Positions 1 to 6,818 are shown, numbered from the stretch's first letter. The stretch is DNA of 7,307 bases from Candidatus Cloacimonadota bacterium (GCA_021157645.1 JAGGWC010000013.1:1-7307), one strand, 5' to 3'. The notes: generated by a model not told the origin, from the sequence alone. Translations and numbers: made by a program.

Positions 1-266
1 ATCCCAGCACAATAGAAGGTGCAAAACAATTGATGGTAAAATTAATCGTTTCTCCACGTACAGGAACCATTATTGGTGGAGAGATGTGTGGTGGAAAATC
101 AGTTGGAGAGCTTATTAACGTAGTTGGTTTAGCTATCCAAAAAGAAGTGACCGTTTATGAATTTGTTTCATATCAGATTGGTACTCATCCGCTTCTTACT
201 ACGGCTCCCACAAAATATGTATTAATCAAAGCTGCTGAGATGGCTATTGCACAAATGAGAAAATAA
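1..266 (+). CDS. FAD-dependent pyridine nucleotide-disulfide oxidoreductase, C-terminal fragment (5' end outside window)
   Basis: The reading frame is already open at the left edge (first full codon at 3) and ends with TAA at 264-266, leaving about 87 visible residues. The visible part looks like the dimerisation domain of the glutathione reductase/dihydrolipoamide dehydrogenase/NADH oxidase superfamily. It has a beta-hairpin of the VKLIV...TGTIIGGEMCGG type, then a helix (GELINVVGLAIQ), a TVYEF turn and the segment QIGTHPLLTTAPT. The His-Pro pair in that last segment is the one that in family members reaches the partner subunit's active site. A short helix ends the protein. The FAD and NAD domains and any redox-active Cys pair lie outside the window, so the substrate cannot be named. 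In-frame TTG (30) and ATG (33) codons fall inside the domain and are not credible starts. A strong terminator follows, so this gene ends its own transcription unit. Confidence 0.85.
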   Translation, partial: PSTIEGAKQLMVKLIVSPRTGTIIGGEMCGGKSVGELINVVGLAIQKEVTVYEFVSYQIGTHPLLTTAPTKYVLIKAAEMAIAQMRK

Positions 267-317
267 TATTGGCAAAACCTCGTATTCAGGCCTCAGCTTA
301 GATATATTCTTGAAATC

Positions 318-394
318 AACCTTGAAAGGGTTAAATAGACAGAAATTTTGAAAGAAACCTTTTCAAGGTTCTTTTATTCTCTTACTTTTTTATT
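318..394 (+). terminator. Rho-independent terminator after the oxidoreductase gene
   Basis: The arms at 318-332 and 356-370 pair over 15 bp, with only one G-U wobble (G328 with T360) and a 23-nt loop. The arms begin AACCTTGAAA and end TTTCAAGGTT. A T-rich tract with two T runs follows at 371-394. The stem is long and the loop larger than usual, but the stem-plus-T-tract layout and the position between a stop codon and the next gene start support intrinsic termination. It separates the upstream gene from the ispD cluster. Confidence 0.75.
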
Positions 395-398
395 GACC

Positions 399-410
399 TT
401 CAAATTTGAA
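399..410. repeat. Perfect 12-bp palindrome upstream of ispD
   Basis: TTCAAATTTGAA is a perfect dyad ending 26 nt before the ispD start codon and lying just after the upstream terminator. It sits where the promoter region of the ispD cluster must be. A TTGACC at 393-398 could be a -35 element directly abutting it, but I see no good -10 at the right spacing. It may be an operator, or a chance palindrome in AT-rich DNA. Confidence 0.3.
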
Positions 411-436
411 CTAATTCTCTTGTCATCGGAGATAAT

Positions 437-1156
437 ATGAAGAACATCGCAATAATTACAGCCGGCGGTAGCGGGAAAAGAATAAAAAGTAAAATAAAAA
501 AGCAGTTCATTGAGATTATGGGTCGCCCTCTTCTCTTCTGGACAATAGATAAATTTGCTGATCATCCTGATATAAACCAGATCATTATCACTCTACCTCA
601 AGATGAGCTGAAAATATATAAAACACTTATTGAAAAAGAATATCGTGATTTTGCAATTTCTATTATTGCGGGCGGGAAGCAGCGTCAGGACTCTGTTTAT
701 AATGCACTTGCATTATGCTCAGAAAATACTAATCTCGTTTTGATTCATGACGGTGTTCGTCCTTTTATTTCACAAGATGAAATATCAAAACTAATAAAAA
801 AGGCACAACACAAGGAAGCCGTAATTCCTGTAAGCAAAGTAAAGAATACTATAAAAAAGATCAAACAAGATAAAGTAATAAAAACCATACAAAGAGAAGA
901 TCTCGTTAATGTTTTTACTCCACAAATTTTCCAGTACAAATTAATAAAACAATGCCATGATAAAGCAAAAAAGATAGGCATCTATTGTACCGATGATGCA
1001 GCTTTACTTGAACATTTTGGATATATAGTTAGTACTTTAGAATGTTCATCACATAATTTCAAGATAACAGATCAGTTCGATCTTGAAATTGCTAAATTTA
1101 TATTAAAAAATAGCCTTTTGAAAGAAAGTAAAATTAGACATGATAAACAAGATTAA
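437..1156 (+). CDS. ispD: IspD, 2-C-methyl-D-erythritol 4-phosphate cytidylyltransferase
   Basis: IspD catalyses the third step of the MEP isoprenoid pathway in the cytoplasm: CTP plus MEP gives CDP-methylerythritol and pyrophosphate. The 239-residue length fits the family (about 225-240). The N-terminal nucleotide-binding loop is TAGGSGKRI (8-16), followed by KKQF (21-24), where Lys22 matches the catalytic Lys27 of E. coli. Further family motifs are RQDSVYNAL (83-91), HDGVRPF (104-110), the PVSKVKNT strand (131-138), Arg153, TPQIF (161-165), TDDA (185-188) and NFKIT (207-211). Lys209 there matches the MEP-binding Lys213 of E. coli. These motif matches are direct; function follows from the family. 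The start is supported by GGAG at 428-431, five bases before the ATG. It is the first gene of the cluster that also carries ispF, separated from it by the glmS-like gene. The C-terminal tail is Lys-rich and unremarkable. Confidence 0.96.
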   Translation: MKNIAIITAGGSGKRIKSKIKKQFIEIMGRPLLFWTIDKFADHPDINQIIITLPQDELKIYKTLIEKEYRDFAISIIAGGKQRQDSVYNALALCSENTNLVLIHDGVRPFISQDEISKLIKKAQHKEAVIPVSKVKNTIKKIKQDKVIKTIQREDLVNVFTPQIFQYKLIKQCHDKAKKIGIYCTDDAALLEHFGYIVSTLECSSHNFKITDQFDLEIAKFILKNSLLKESKIRHDKQD

Positions 1157-1239
1157 CAATAAAATACTTGTAATGATCAAGTAGATAAAAAAATAGGCCT
1201 AATCTGGTAAATCCCGTTAATTACGTCTAAGAAATAATT

Positions 1240-1244
1240 AGGAG
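1240..1244 (+). promoter_or_regulatory. Ribosome-binding site fixing the start of the glmS-like gene
   Basis: AGGAG lies six bases before the ATG at 1251. This matters because the predicted catalytic Cys is at codon 22. The strong site shows that translation begins well upstream of that Cys, so the leader peptide is probably real. No ATG, GTG or TTG codon directly precedes the Cys codon. Confidence 0.8.
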
Positions 1245-1250
1245 ATAAAA

Positions 1251-3968
1251 ATGAGAATGAACAGATTGAAAAATCTGGAAATATCAATATCAATTCCTAT
1301 ATTTGGAATTGGTTGTGGTGTACTTGGATTAAGTATGTTCAAAACAACACTTAAACTTGGTGAATATGCCTCCACCCTATTAAAAGCACTTGAATACCGT
1401 GGTTATGATTCAACCGGAGCGGTTTTTCAAAAAGACAAAATGAATGTAAAGTTACTCAAAGATGTAGGTGCACCAAGTACTTTGGTCAAAACTTTAGGGA
1501 TCGATAAAGAAAGCGGGAAAATATTTTGCGGACAGGTACGTTGGGCAACTTTTGGAAGTGTGACAAAAAAAAATGCACAACCTCATATTGTTAAATGTAA
1601 AAAATTTATTTACGGAGCACATAATGGGAATATTACAAATACCCGTGAACTTAAAAATTTTCTGCTCTCAGAAGGACATAATGTAGTTTCAGACAACGAT
1701 GGAGAAATGCTTGTTCATATTATTGAACACTATTTTGATAATGAACTGAGTAAAATTGAAAGTTCTAAACGCAAAATTGAGAAGAGCAGAAAACAATGTA
1801 TGAGAAAAGCCATAATTCTTGGATCTGAAAAAATGGTAGGTTCTTATGCAGCAGTTATTGTAGATCCCATCACAGAGACAAGTTGGGCGATCAAAGCAGG
1901 AAGTAGTTTATATTTTGGTATTGGAGAAATGGATCATAATAAATTTGGTTTGGCATCATCCGACCTTACAGCAGTGTTAAAATTCACAAAAATGCTTATC
2001 AACCTGCGAGAAGGTGAATGTATTGAATTCCAGAATAACAAATATAGTGTTTTCGCATTTAGGGCTCTGAAAGTTAAACGTGCCGGGCAGAATGATCTTA
2101 ATTATAAACCTGGTGATACAATCTCAAAAAATGCTGTTCGTTCAAAATTAAGAGCAGAAGATACAGAACTTTTACCACAATTTGATCATTTCATGGAACA
2201 AGAAATTTACGCTGAAACTGAATCTTCAGGCAAGCTTATTAAGTTGTTTAAGGGTGGTTCTAATACAGGACGAAGAATGCTTGAACTAATAAAAAAAGAG
2301 AACGTCCTCGGTGAAAAAGAAGAACTTTATAAAAAAATATTTGAAATTGATGATTTAAAAAAACAACGGAAAATATTCACAGATTTTGCTGAATCTGAAA
2401 ATGCAGAAAAATTTTATGAAAAGGTGAAACAAAATTATACTACAATATATAATGAATTAGTGAAGAAAAATTTTAAGAAGAAATATTTTTTCTCAAGTGA
2501 AATGAATTTATTTTTGGAGTTAATGAATTCTGGATTTAATAAAAAATATCTTCTTTTGGCAAAAGTATTAGATTCAATTTCTGAGATGATTGATGTGAAA
2601 GAATTTAATGAAAGTGTAGAACATTTTCTTTCTATTGTAAAAAATACTTGTGAGAATAATCGTAATATTTATACAATAGCCTGTGGAACTTCTTATCATG
2701 CTACATTGGTTGCAGCATTATTCTTCAACGAGATTGCAAACATTGAAGTTATTCCTATTTTACCGGGGAATTTCAGAGGACAGTATTCAAAAAGCCTCAA
2801 AAACAATGATGTAATAATTGGAGTATCACAAAGTGGTGAAACTAAAGATCTTATTGATATTTTTAATGACATTGAACGGTCTGATCTTGATGTTAAGAAA
2901 ATTGTTTTAGTAAATAATATGAATTCCACTTTAGGCCAGGAAAAAAGTGATGTTTCAATACCTATTTCTTGTGGTCCCGAAATCGCAGTTCCAGCTACAA
3001 AGAGTTTTATAAATCAAATTACTTTATTCTATTACTTAGCCATTAAAATCGCTGAGATGAAGTTGAATAATATAAATGATAAGAATTCTTCTGAATATCG
3101 CAAATTGAAGATGATAGTTGATTCTCGCTGGCATTCAATCGAGAATATTCCACAATTGATCCAGGAAACTATACGTACAACAAAAGAACAAATTGAGTTA
3201 GTAGCCGGGAAAATTTATATGGAACCTTCCATGCATATTCTGGCTACTAAGATAACTGGAGTAGCTAAGGAGGGAGCACTTAAGATTCGGGAAACCGTAT
3301 TAAATCACACAGAAGGTGGAGAAGCTTCTGAGTTCAAACACGGTCCTAACACTATCTTAGGAAAGAATACTATTTTCGGGATAAAGAATATTAAGGCAAT
3401 AATAAAACATTATAATAAAATAATTAAAGAAATGGAAGAAATTGCTGAAAAAAGAAACATCTCTTATAAAGAACAAAAAATGATTACACATGCCATAAGT
3501 AATTATATTTTCTCAAGATCTTATCCATTTAATCTTTCACAAAAAGCATTAATGCTTTTTAAGGAAACAATTGAAGATTATGACTTATTTGAAAATGCAT
3601 ATAGAAATTATCCGCTTATTTATGTTACCGGACCTGATGAAAGAGATGTAAACTTAACAATTTCACAAATCAATACTCACAAAATCAGAGGTGGTGATAC
3701 ATTCATTATTGCAGAAGAAAATGATGAGCTTTTAGAAAATGCCCATTTAAATCCTCATGACGAAGGATATTACGGATGGGGATATATTGCATTACCAAAA
3801 ACAGGTGATTCGTTGATGACAACTTTCTCATCTACAGTTGTCCTTCAATTGTTAGCTCTGAAAATGAGTATAAAGAAAATGGAATACCTGAATAGATTGT
3901 GTATTAAAGACCATGGCGTTCATCCAGATGTGCCTAAGAATGTTTCAAAATCGATAACTGTAGATTAA
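1251..3968 (+). CDS. glmS: Large divergent GlmS: glutamine-fructose-6-phosphate aminotransferase (isomerizing), 905 aa
   Basis: GlmS makes glucosamine-6-phosphate from fructose-6-phosphate and glutamine, the first committed step to UDP-GlcNAc. The N-terminal class-II glutaminase half (22-270) has CGVLG (22-26), EYRGYDSTG (48-56), VRWAT (96-100), AHNGN (123-127) and Asp150. FDHFMEQEIY (311-320) matches the segment that precedes the hinge in E. coli GlmS. The first SIS domain (about 472-600) has ACGTS (477-481), SQSGET (526-531) and PATKSF (581-586). The second (about 650-870) keeps Glu674, Lys678, Glu681 and His697, which I align with E. coli Glu481, Lys485, Glu488 and His504. The C-terminus SKSITVD carries Lys900, equivalent to Lys603. 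Oddities: a 21-residue leader before the catalytic Cys; an extra charged segment at about 162-190; a helical insert at about 326-471; an insert at about 703-785 within the second SIS domain; and GQVRWATFG in place of the usual GHTRWATHG. I judge it a functional GlmS-type enzyme; a paralogue acting on another sugar phosphate is possible. Confidence 0.88.
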   Translation: MRMNRLKNLEISISIPIFGIGCGVLGLSMFKTTLKLGEYASTLLKALEYRGYDSTGAVFQKDKMNVKLLKDVGAPSTLVKTLGIDKESGKIFCGQVRWATFGSVTKKNAQPHIVKCKKFIYGAHNGNITNTRELKNFLLSEGHNVVSDNDGEMLVHIIEHYFDNELSKIESSKRKIEKSRKQCMRKAIILGSEKMVGSYAAVIVDPITETSWAIKAGSSLYFGIGEMDHNKFGLASSDLTAVLKFTKMLINLREGECIEFQNNKYSVFAFRALKVKRAGQNDLNYKPGDTISKNAVRSKLRAEDTELLPQFDHFMEQEIYAETESSGKLIKLFKGGSNTGRRMLELIKKENVLGEKEELYKKIFEIDDLKKQRKIFTDFAESENAEKFYEKVKQNYTTIYNELVKKNFKKKYFFSSEMNLFLELMNSGFNKKYLLLAKVLDSISEMIDVKEFNESVEHFLSIVKNTCENNRNIYTIACGTSYHATLVAALFFNEIANIEVIPILPGNFRGQYSKSLKNNDVIIGVSQSGETKDLIDIFNDIERSDLDVKKIVLVNNMNSTLGQEKSDVSIPISCGPEIAVPATKSFINQITLFYYLAIKIAEMKLNNINDKNSSEYRKLKMIVDSRWHSIENIPQLIQETIRTTKEQIELVAGKIYMEPSMHILATKITGVAKEGALKIRETVLNHTEGGEASEFKHGPNTILGKNTIFGIKNIKAIIKHYNKIIKEMEEIAEKRNISYKEQKMITHAISNYIFSRSYPFNLSQKALMLFKETIEDYDLFENAYRNYPLIYVTGPDERDVNLTISQINTHKIRGGDTFIIAEENDELLENAHLNPHDEGYYGWGYIALPKTGDSLMTTFSSTVVLQLLALKMSIKKMEYLNRLCIKDHGVHPDVPKNVSKSITVD

Positions 3969-3991
3969 TTTAATGAAAATGAGGTATTAAT

Positions 3992-4465
3992 ATGCGAATC
4001 GGATATGGATATGATGTCCACAAATTGGTTGAGAATCGTAATTTGATATTGGGTGGAGTAGACATCGATTCTAAAAAAGGATTACTTGGTCATTCTGATG
4101 CTGATGTTCTCATTCATGCAATAATTGATGCTGTTTTAGGAGCACTTGCTAAAGGAGATATTGGTTTATTGTTTCCTGATTCTGATGATAATTACAAAAA
4201 TATTGATAGTAGAATACTACTAAGAAAAATATATAAAATAATGCTTGATTCAAGTTATGAAATTGGAAATTTGGATGCAACTATCTGTGCTCAACAACCT
4301 AAATTGCAAAGCTATATTAATCAAATGCGTGAGAATGTGGCGTCTGATTTGCATACTGATATTTCTAATATTTCAATTAAAGCAACAACCGAAGAAAATT
4401 TGGGAATAACCGGTAAGGGCAAAGGTATCACTGCATCATCCATTGTACTTCTTGAAGAGATATGA
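3992..4465 (+). CDS. ispF: IspF, 2-C-methyl-D-erythritol 2,4-cyclodiphosphate synthase
   Basis: IspF is the fifth MEP-pathway enzyme. It cyclises CDP-methylerythritol 2-phosphate to methylerythritol 2,4-cyclodiphosphate with release of CMP, working as a homotrimer with Zn and a divalent metal at subunit interfaces. The 157 residues match the family length. The N-terminal GYGYDVH supplies Zn ligands Asp8 and His10; the third ligand is His42 in LIHAI. HSDAD (34-38), GDIG (55-58) and FPD (61-63) are the usual substrate loops. KATTEENLG (130-138) with Glu135 and the nearby GKGKGI (141-146) form the CDP/metal-binding region. GAGG at 3981-3984 lies seven bases before the ATG, and the gene starts 23 nt after the glmS-like stop. 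Its TGA stop overlaps the next ATG. IspD and IspF are separate proteins here, not fused as in some bacteria. Confidence 0.97.
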   Translation: MRIGYGYDVHKLVENRNLILGGVDIDSKKGLLGHSDADVLIHAIIDAVLGALAKGDIGLLFPDSDDNYKNIDSRILLRKIYKIMLDSSYEIGNLDATICAQQPKLQSYINQMRENVASDLHTDISNISIKATTEENLGITGKGKGITASSIVLLEEI

Positions 4466-6465
4466 AGAAGCCTGAATTACTCTTACCAGTTGGCAATACC
4501 GAAGCTTTCTATGCTGCTGTAGAAGGTGGTGCTGATGCAATTTATTTAGGACTCCGATATTTCAATGCACGTAATAGAGCGAAAAATTTCACTCTCAACC
4601 AATTACAATCTATTTTAGCCGAATCAAAAAGAAGCAACACCAAAGTATATTTAACGCTGAATACATTGATAAAAAATTCTGAACTTCCTGAATTGCTTGA
4701 TGTACTTTATCAGATTTCACAAACATCTCTCTCATCAATAATAATTCAAGATTGGGGTGTATATTATCTCGCGCGTAAATTTTTTCCTAATATTATTCTT
4801 CATGCCAGTACTCAGATGGCTTTTCATAACTCAATTGGAGCTGAATTTGCCAAGCGTAAAAACTTTGAACGTGTTATCATGGCAAGAGAACTAACTTTGG
4901 AAGAATTGAGAACAATAAGTAAAAAGAGCAAAATAGAATTAGAAATATTTTCGCATGGTGCATTGTGTTATTCATTTTCAGGTGTGTGTCTTTTCAGCAG
5001 TTTCTTAGGGGGGATGAGTGCAAATCGAGGTCAATGCAGACAACCATGTAGAAGGACATTCAAATCTGGAGAGAAAGAAGATTACTTCTTTAGTTTAAAA
5101 GATAATCAACAAATTGAAATCGTACCAGAACTTATGAAGCTGGGAATATCTTCACTTAAAGTTGAAGGTCGCATGAAATCTGCCGAATATGTTAATCGAG
5201 TAGCAAAAGCGTATCGAATGGTCATTGATAACCCTAACGAAATGCAGCAAGCTAAGCAACTTCTCTCTTATGATATGGGAAGAGAAAAAACTTCCTATTT
5301 TTTAGGTGGAAATGTATCAAATGCCATTACTAAAAATCCATTTGTTGGCATTCATATTGGAGAGGTAACTAAAACCAAAGGAACAAAATTTTCTTTCACA
5401 ACTTCCGAAGATCTTAAACAAAACTACCGAATTCGCATTCAACCTCAGAATGGAATGGATAGCAAGGCAATAAAACTGAAAAAAGAGTATGGCTTTAATG
5501 AAGTGGAAAGTGGTGGAACTGTAAACCTGAATTTTACACAGGAAAGTTTTAGTAAAGGTGATAAGGTATTTCTAATTGGAGCACCTACAGAAAAATTCCG
5601 TACAAAATTCCAATTGGATGGCAAAAAAATAAATCTTTCACTTCCAAATAAGAAAAAGCAAAATATACTTGGTAAAATTGGTTCAGGTAAACAACTGCAT
5701 CACGATGAACTATTCGTTCGTATCAATTCATTACGCTGGTTACGTAAATTATATCTCGATAAATTCGATCATCTCATTTTATACTTAACAAAAAATGAAT
5801 GGTCCCAACTTAATCTGCAATCACCGTTTATGAAAAAAAATATTCACAAATTTATTGTTGAACTTCCAAAGTTTATACCAGAAGATGATGTATCCTATTA
5901 CCGTGATCTTTGTTTGAATTTTTCACGACAGGGAATTAAGAATTTCATGATCAGTCATATATCACAAAAATTGTTATTGCCAATTGGATTTAGGGCATCC
6001 GTGAATGAAAATGTATATGCTCTCAATGATGCTGCGATTCAATTCTTAAAAGAAGACAATTCTGCTTTATATATTTATCCATATGAATTTGATTATGAAA
6101 ATCTCATAAACGGTAAAGATAGAAATGGGATTGTTCCTCTTTATTTTTATCCTGAGCTATTCCATTCAAGGATGCCTGTTAAAATGGATAAACCGGATTC
6201 TGATGGTTATTCACATTTCAAAGATAGAGATCATTTATATAGGAAAATTGTGCGTGATGGTGTTACGATAGTTATTCCTGAACTGCCTGTATCACTTTTT
6301 CAGTATAAAGATAATATTCATAAGAATGGTTTTCGTAGGTTTCTAATTGATCTTTCTCATGTGAAACCATCACAAAATACTTTCAATCGATTACAAAAAA
6401 GATATAAATATTCTGAAGCTGAACAACCTGGATATGCTTTTAATTTTAAGTTAGGACTTAGTTAA
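4462..6465 (+). CDS. Peptidase U32 family protein, RlhA/TrhP-like (probable RNA hydroxylation enzyme)
   Basis: This is a U32-family protein of 667 residues. The N-terminal half (1-255) opens with PELLLPVGN and GGADAIYLGL, then a TIM-barrel-like pattern with NTLIKN, IIQDWGV and HASTQM. The family Cys cluster is Cys169, Cys176, Cys192 and Cys196, in the pattern HGALCYSFSGVC and then ANRGQCRQPCRR. KVEGRM follows at 233-238. In characterised E. coli members (RlhA on 23S rRNA, TrhP on tRNA) these cysteines are associated with an Fe-S cluster and RNA C/U hydroxylation using prephenate. The long C-terminal half (about 295-667) with a beta-rich segment near 295-390 makes the length closer to RlhA (about 650) than TrhP (about 450). 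Proteolysis is the historical name, not shown here. ATGA overlap with ispF implies translational coupling. The RNA target cannot be read from sequence, so no symbol is given. Confidence 0.85.
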   Translation: MKKPELLLPVGNTEAFYAAVEGGADAIYLGLRYFNARNRAKNFTLNQLQSILAESKRSNTKVYLTLNTLIKNSELPELLDVLYQISQTSLSSIIIQDWGVYYLARKFFPNIILHASTQMAFHNSIGAEFAKRKNFERVIMARELTLEELRTISKKSKIELEIFSHGALCYSFSGVCLFSSFLGGMSANRGQCRQPCRRTFKSGEKEDYFFSLKDNQQIEIVPELMKLGISSLKVEGRMKSAEYVNRVAKAYRMVIDNPNEMQQAKQLLSYDMGREKTSYFLGGNVSNAITKNPFVGIHIGEVTKTKGTKFSFTTSEDLKQNYRIRIQPQNGMDSKAIKLKKEYGFNEVESGGTVNLNFTQESFSKGDKVFLIGAPTEKFRTKFQLDGKKINLSLPNKKKQNILGKIGSGKQLHHDELFVRINSLRWLRKLYLDKFDHLILYLTKNEWSQLNLQSPFMKKNIHKFIVELPKFIPEDDVSYYRDLCLNFSRQGIKNFMISHISQKLLLPIGFRASVNENVYALNDAAIQFLKEDNSALYIYPYEFDYENLINGKDRNGIVPLYFYPELFHSRMPVKMDKPDSDGYSHFKDRDHLYRKIVRDGVTIVIPELPVSLFQYKDNIHKNGFRRFLIDLSHVKPSQNTFNRLQKRYKYSEAEQPGYAFNFKLGLS

Positions 6466-6469
6466 ATAA

Positions 6470-6501
6470 AAAAAAGCTCGATCAATTGATCGAGCTTTTT
6501 T
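6470..6501. terminator. Bidirectional Rho-independent terminator (perfect 32-bp palindrome)
   Basis: A perfect inverted repeat centred at 6485/6486 has a GC-containing core AGCTCGATCAATTGATCGAGCT-type stem (6475-6496) flanked by an A run on the left and a T run on the right. On the + strand it ends in TTTTTTGTTTT, five bases after the U32 stop codon. On the - strand it ends in eight Ts plus ATTT, about 19 bases beyond the cold-shock gene stop. It therefore serves both converging transcription units. Confidence 0.93.
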
Positions 6502-6519
6502 GTTTTGATTTTTTTAGAG

Positions 6520-6720
6520 TTAAGCTCTTGTAACGTTTATGGCTCTTGGACCTTTATCGCTTTCTTCAACGTCAAAAGTTACTTTTTCGCCTTCGTTAAG
6601 AGTTTTGAATCCATCACCACTAATGTTTGAATGATGTACAAAATAATCGTTGCCATCATCACATGATAAGAAACCAAAACCTTTTTTCTCGTTAAACCAT
6701 TTTACTGTGCCGTTTTTCAT
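6520..6720 (-). CDS. CspA-family cold-shock protein (66 aa)
   Basis: This is a small single-stranded nucleic-acid-binding protein that acts as an RNA chaperone or antiterminator in the cytoplasm. The 66 residues form one cold-shock domain starting MKNGTVKWFNEKKGFGF. RNP1 is KGFGFL (13-18), RNP2 is YFVHH (26-30), and the C-terminal strand GPRAINV is typical. RNP2 has Tyr and His where many CspA proteins have Val and Phe/Tyr; substitutions there are tolerated in the family. I chose the ATG at 6718-6720 because AGGAG at 6729-6733 lies eight bases upstream on this strand and the family consensus begins there. A longer in-frame start at 6768 would place the RBS inside the coding region and add 16 residues foreign to the family. 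The gene converges on the ispD cluster and shares its terminator. Whether expression is cold-induced or constitutive cannot be told from the protein. Confidence 0.95.
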   Translation of the reverse strand: MKNGTVKWFNEKKGFGFLSCDDGNDYFVHHSNISGDGFKTLNEGEKVTFDVEESDKGPRAINVTRA

Positions 6721-6728
6721 TTTTCTTT

Positions 6729-6733
6729 CTCCT
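6729..6733 (-). promoter_or_regulatory. Ribosome-binding site of the cold-shock gene
   Basis: AGGAG on the - strand is eight bases before the ATG at 6720. It decides the start: it excludes the in-frame upstream ATG at 6768, whose product would translate through the RBS itself. Confidence 0.85.
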
Positions 6734-6744
6734 ACTAATTTTGC

Positions 6745-6810
6745 GGGATTTATCCCAAGTGAAATCATTTTAATACTACATAATTAATTCCATAAAACTA
6801 TGGGATAAAT
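6745..6810 (-). promoter_or_regulatory. Candidate structured 5' leader of the cold-shock gene with two competing hairpins
   Basis: The segments at 6748-6757 and 6801-6810 are a perfect 10-bp inverted repeat (ATTTATCCCA and TGGGATAAAT) separated by 43 bases. The RBS-proximal arm can instead fold locally, because 6745-6756 is itself self-complementary (GGGA, four-base loop, TCCC). The two pairings exclude each other. Cold-shock mRNAs in other bacteria often carry long leaders that refold with temperature, so a switch is plausible. The RBS is not directly covered by either hairpin, and I could not locate a firm promoter or transcript start. Confidence 0.4.
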
Positions 6811-6818
6811 TTTAACGT

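Noticed and set aside
374..565. Minus-strand open frame of 63 codons over the ispD start
   Set aside because: It overlaps the terminator tail and ispD, has no recognisable domain and is a shadow of the real gene.
745..981. Minus-strand open frame of 78 codons inside ispD
   Set aside because: It lies wholly antisense to conserved ispD motifs, and its Phe/Cys-rich product is typical of antisense to Lys-rich coding sequence.
1165..1183. Short hairpin TACTTG/CAAGTA between ispD and the glmS-like gene as a terminator
   Set aside because: The stem is only 6 bp and AT-rich, and it is followed by A residues, not Ts, on the coding strand.
1157..1250. A glmS-type ribozyme or riboswitch in the leader of the glmS-like gene
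   Set aside because: The 94-base gap is too short and AT-rich and has none of the paired core expected of the glmS ribozyme.
1251..1340. N-terminus of the glmS-like protein as a signal peptide or lipoprotein lipobox (basic residues, hydrophobic run, then Gly-Cys)
   Set aside because: The Cys begins CGVLG, the class-II amidotransferase N-terminus, and is followed by a cytoplasmic enzyme. The hydrophobic run contains Pro and a preceding Glu, and GIGC is a poor lipobox.
1565..1573. Run of nine A residues in the glmS-like gene as a possible frameshift or slippage site
   Set aside because: Conserved motifs continue in the same frame on both sides (RWAT before, AHNGN after), so there is no sign of a frameshift.
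2696..2929. Minus-strand open frame of 77 codons inside the glmS-like gene
   Set aside because: It is antisense to the conserved first SIS domain, with no RBS or domain.
6721..6768. A 16-residue N-terminal extension of the cold-shock protein starting at 6768
   Set aside because: It would translate through a strong AGGAG at 6729-6733, and the cold-shock domain consensus begins at the downstream ATG.
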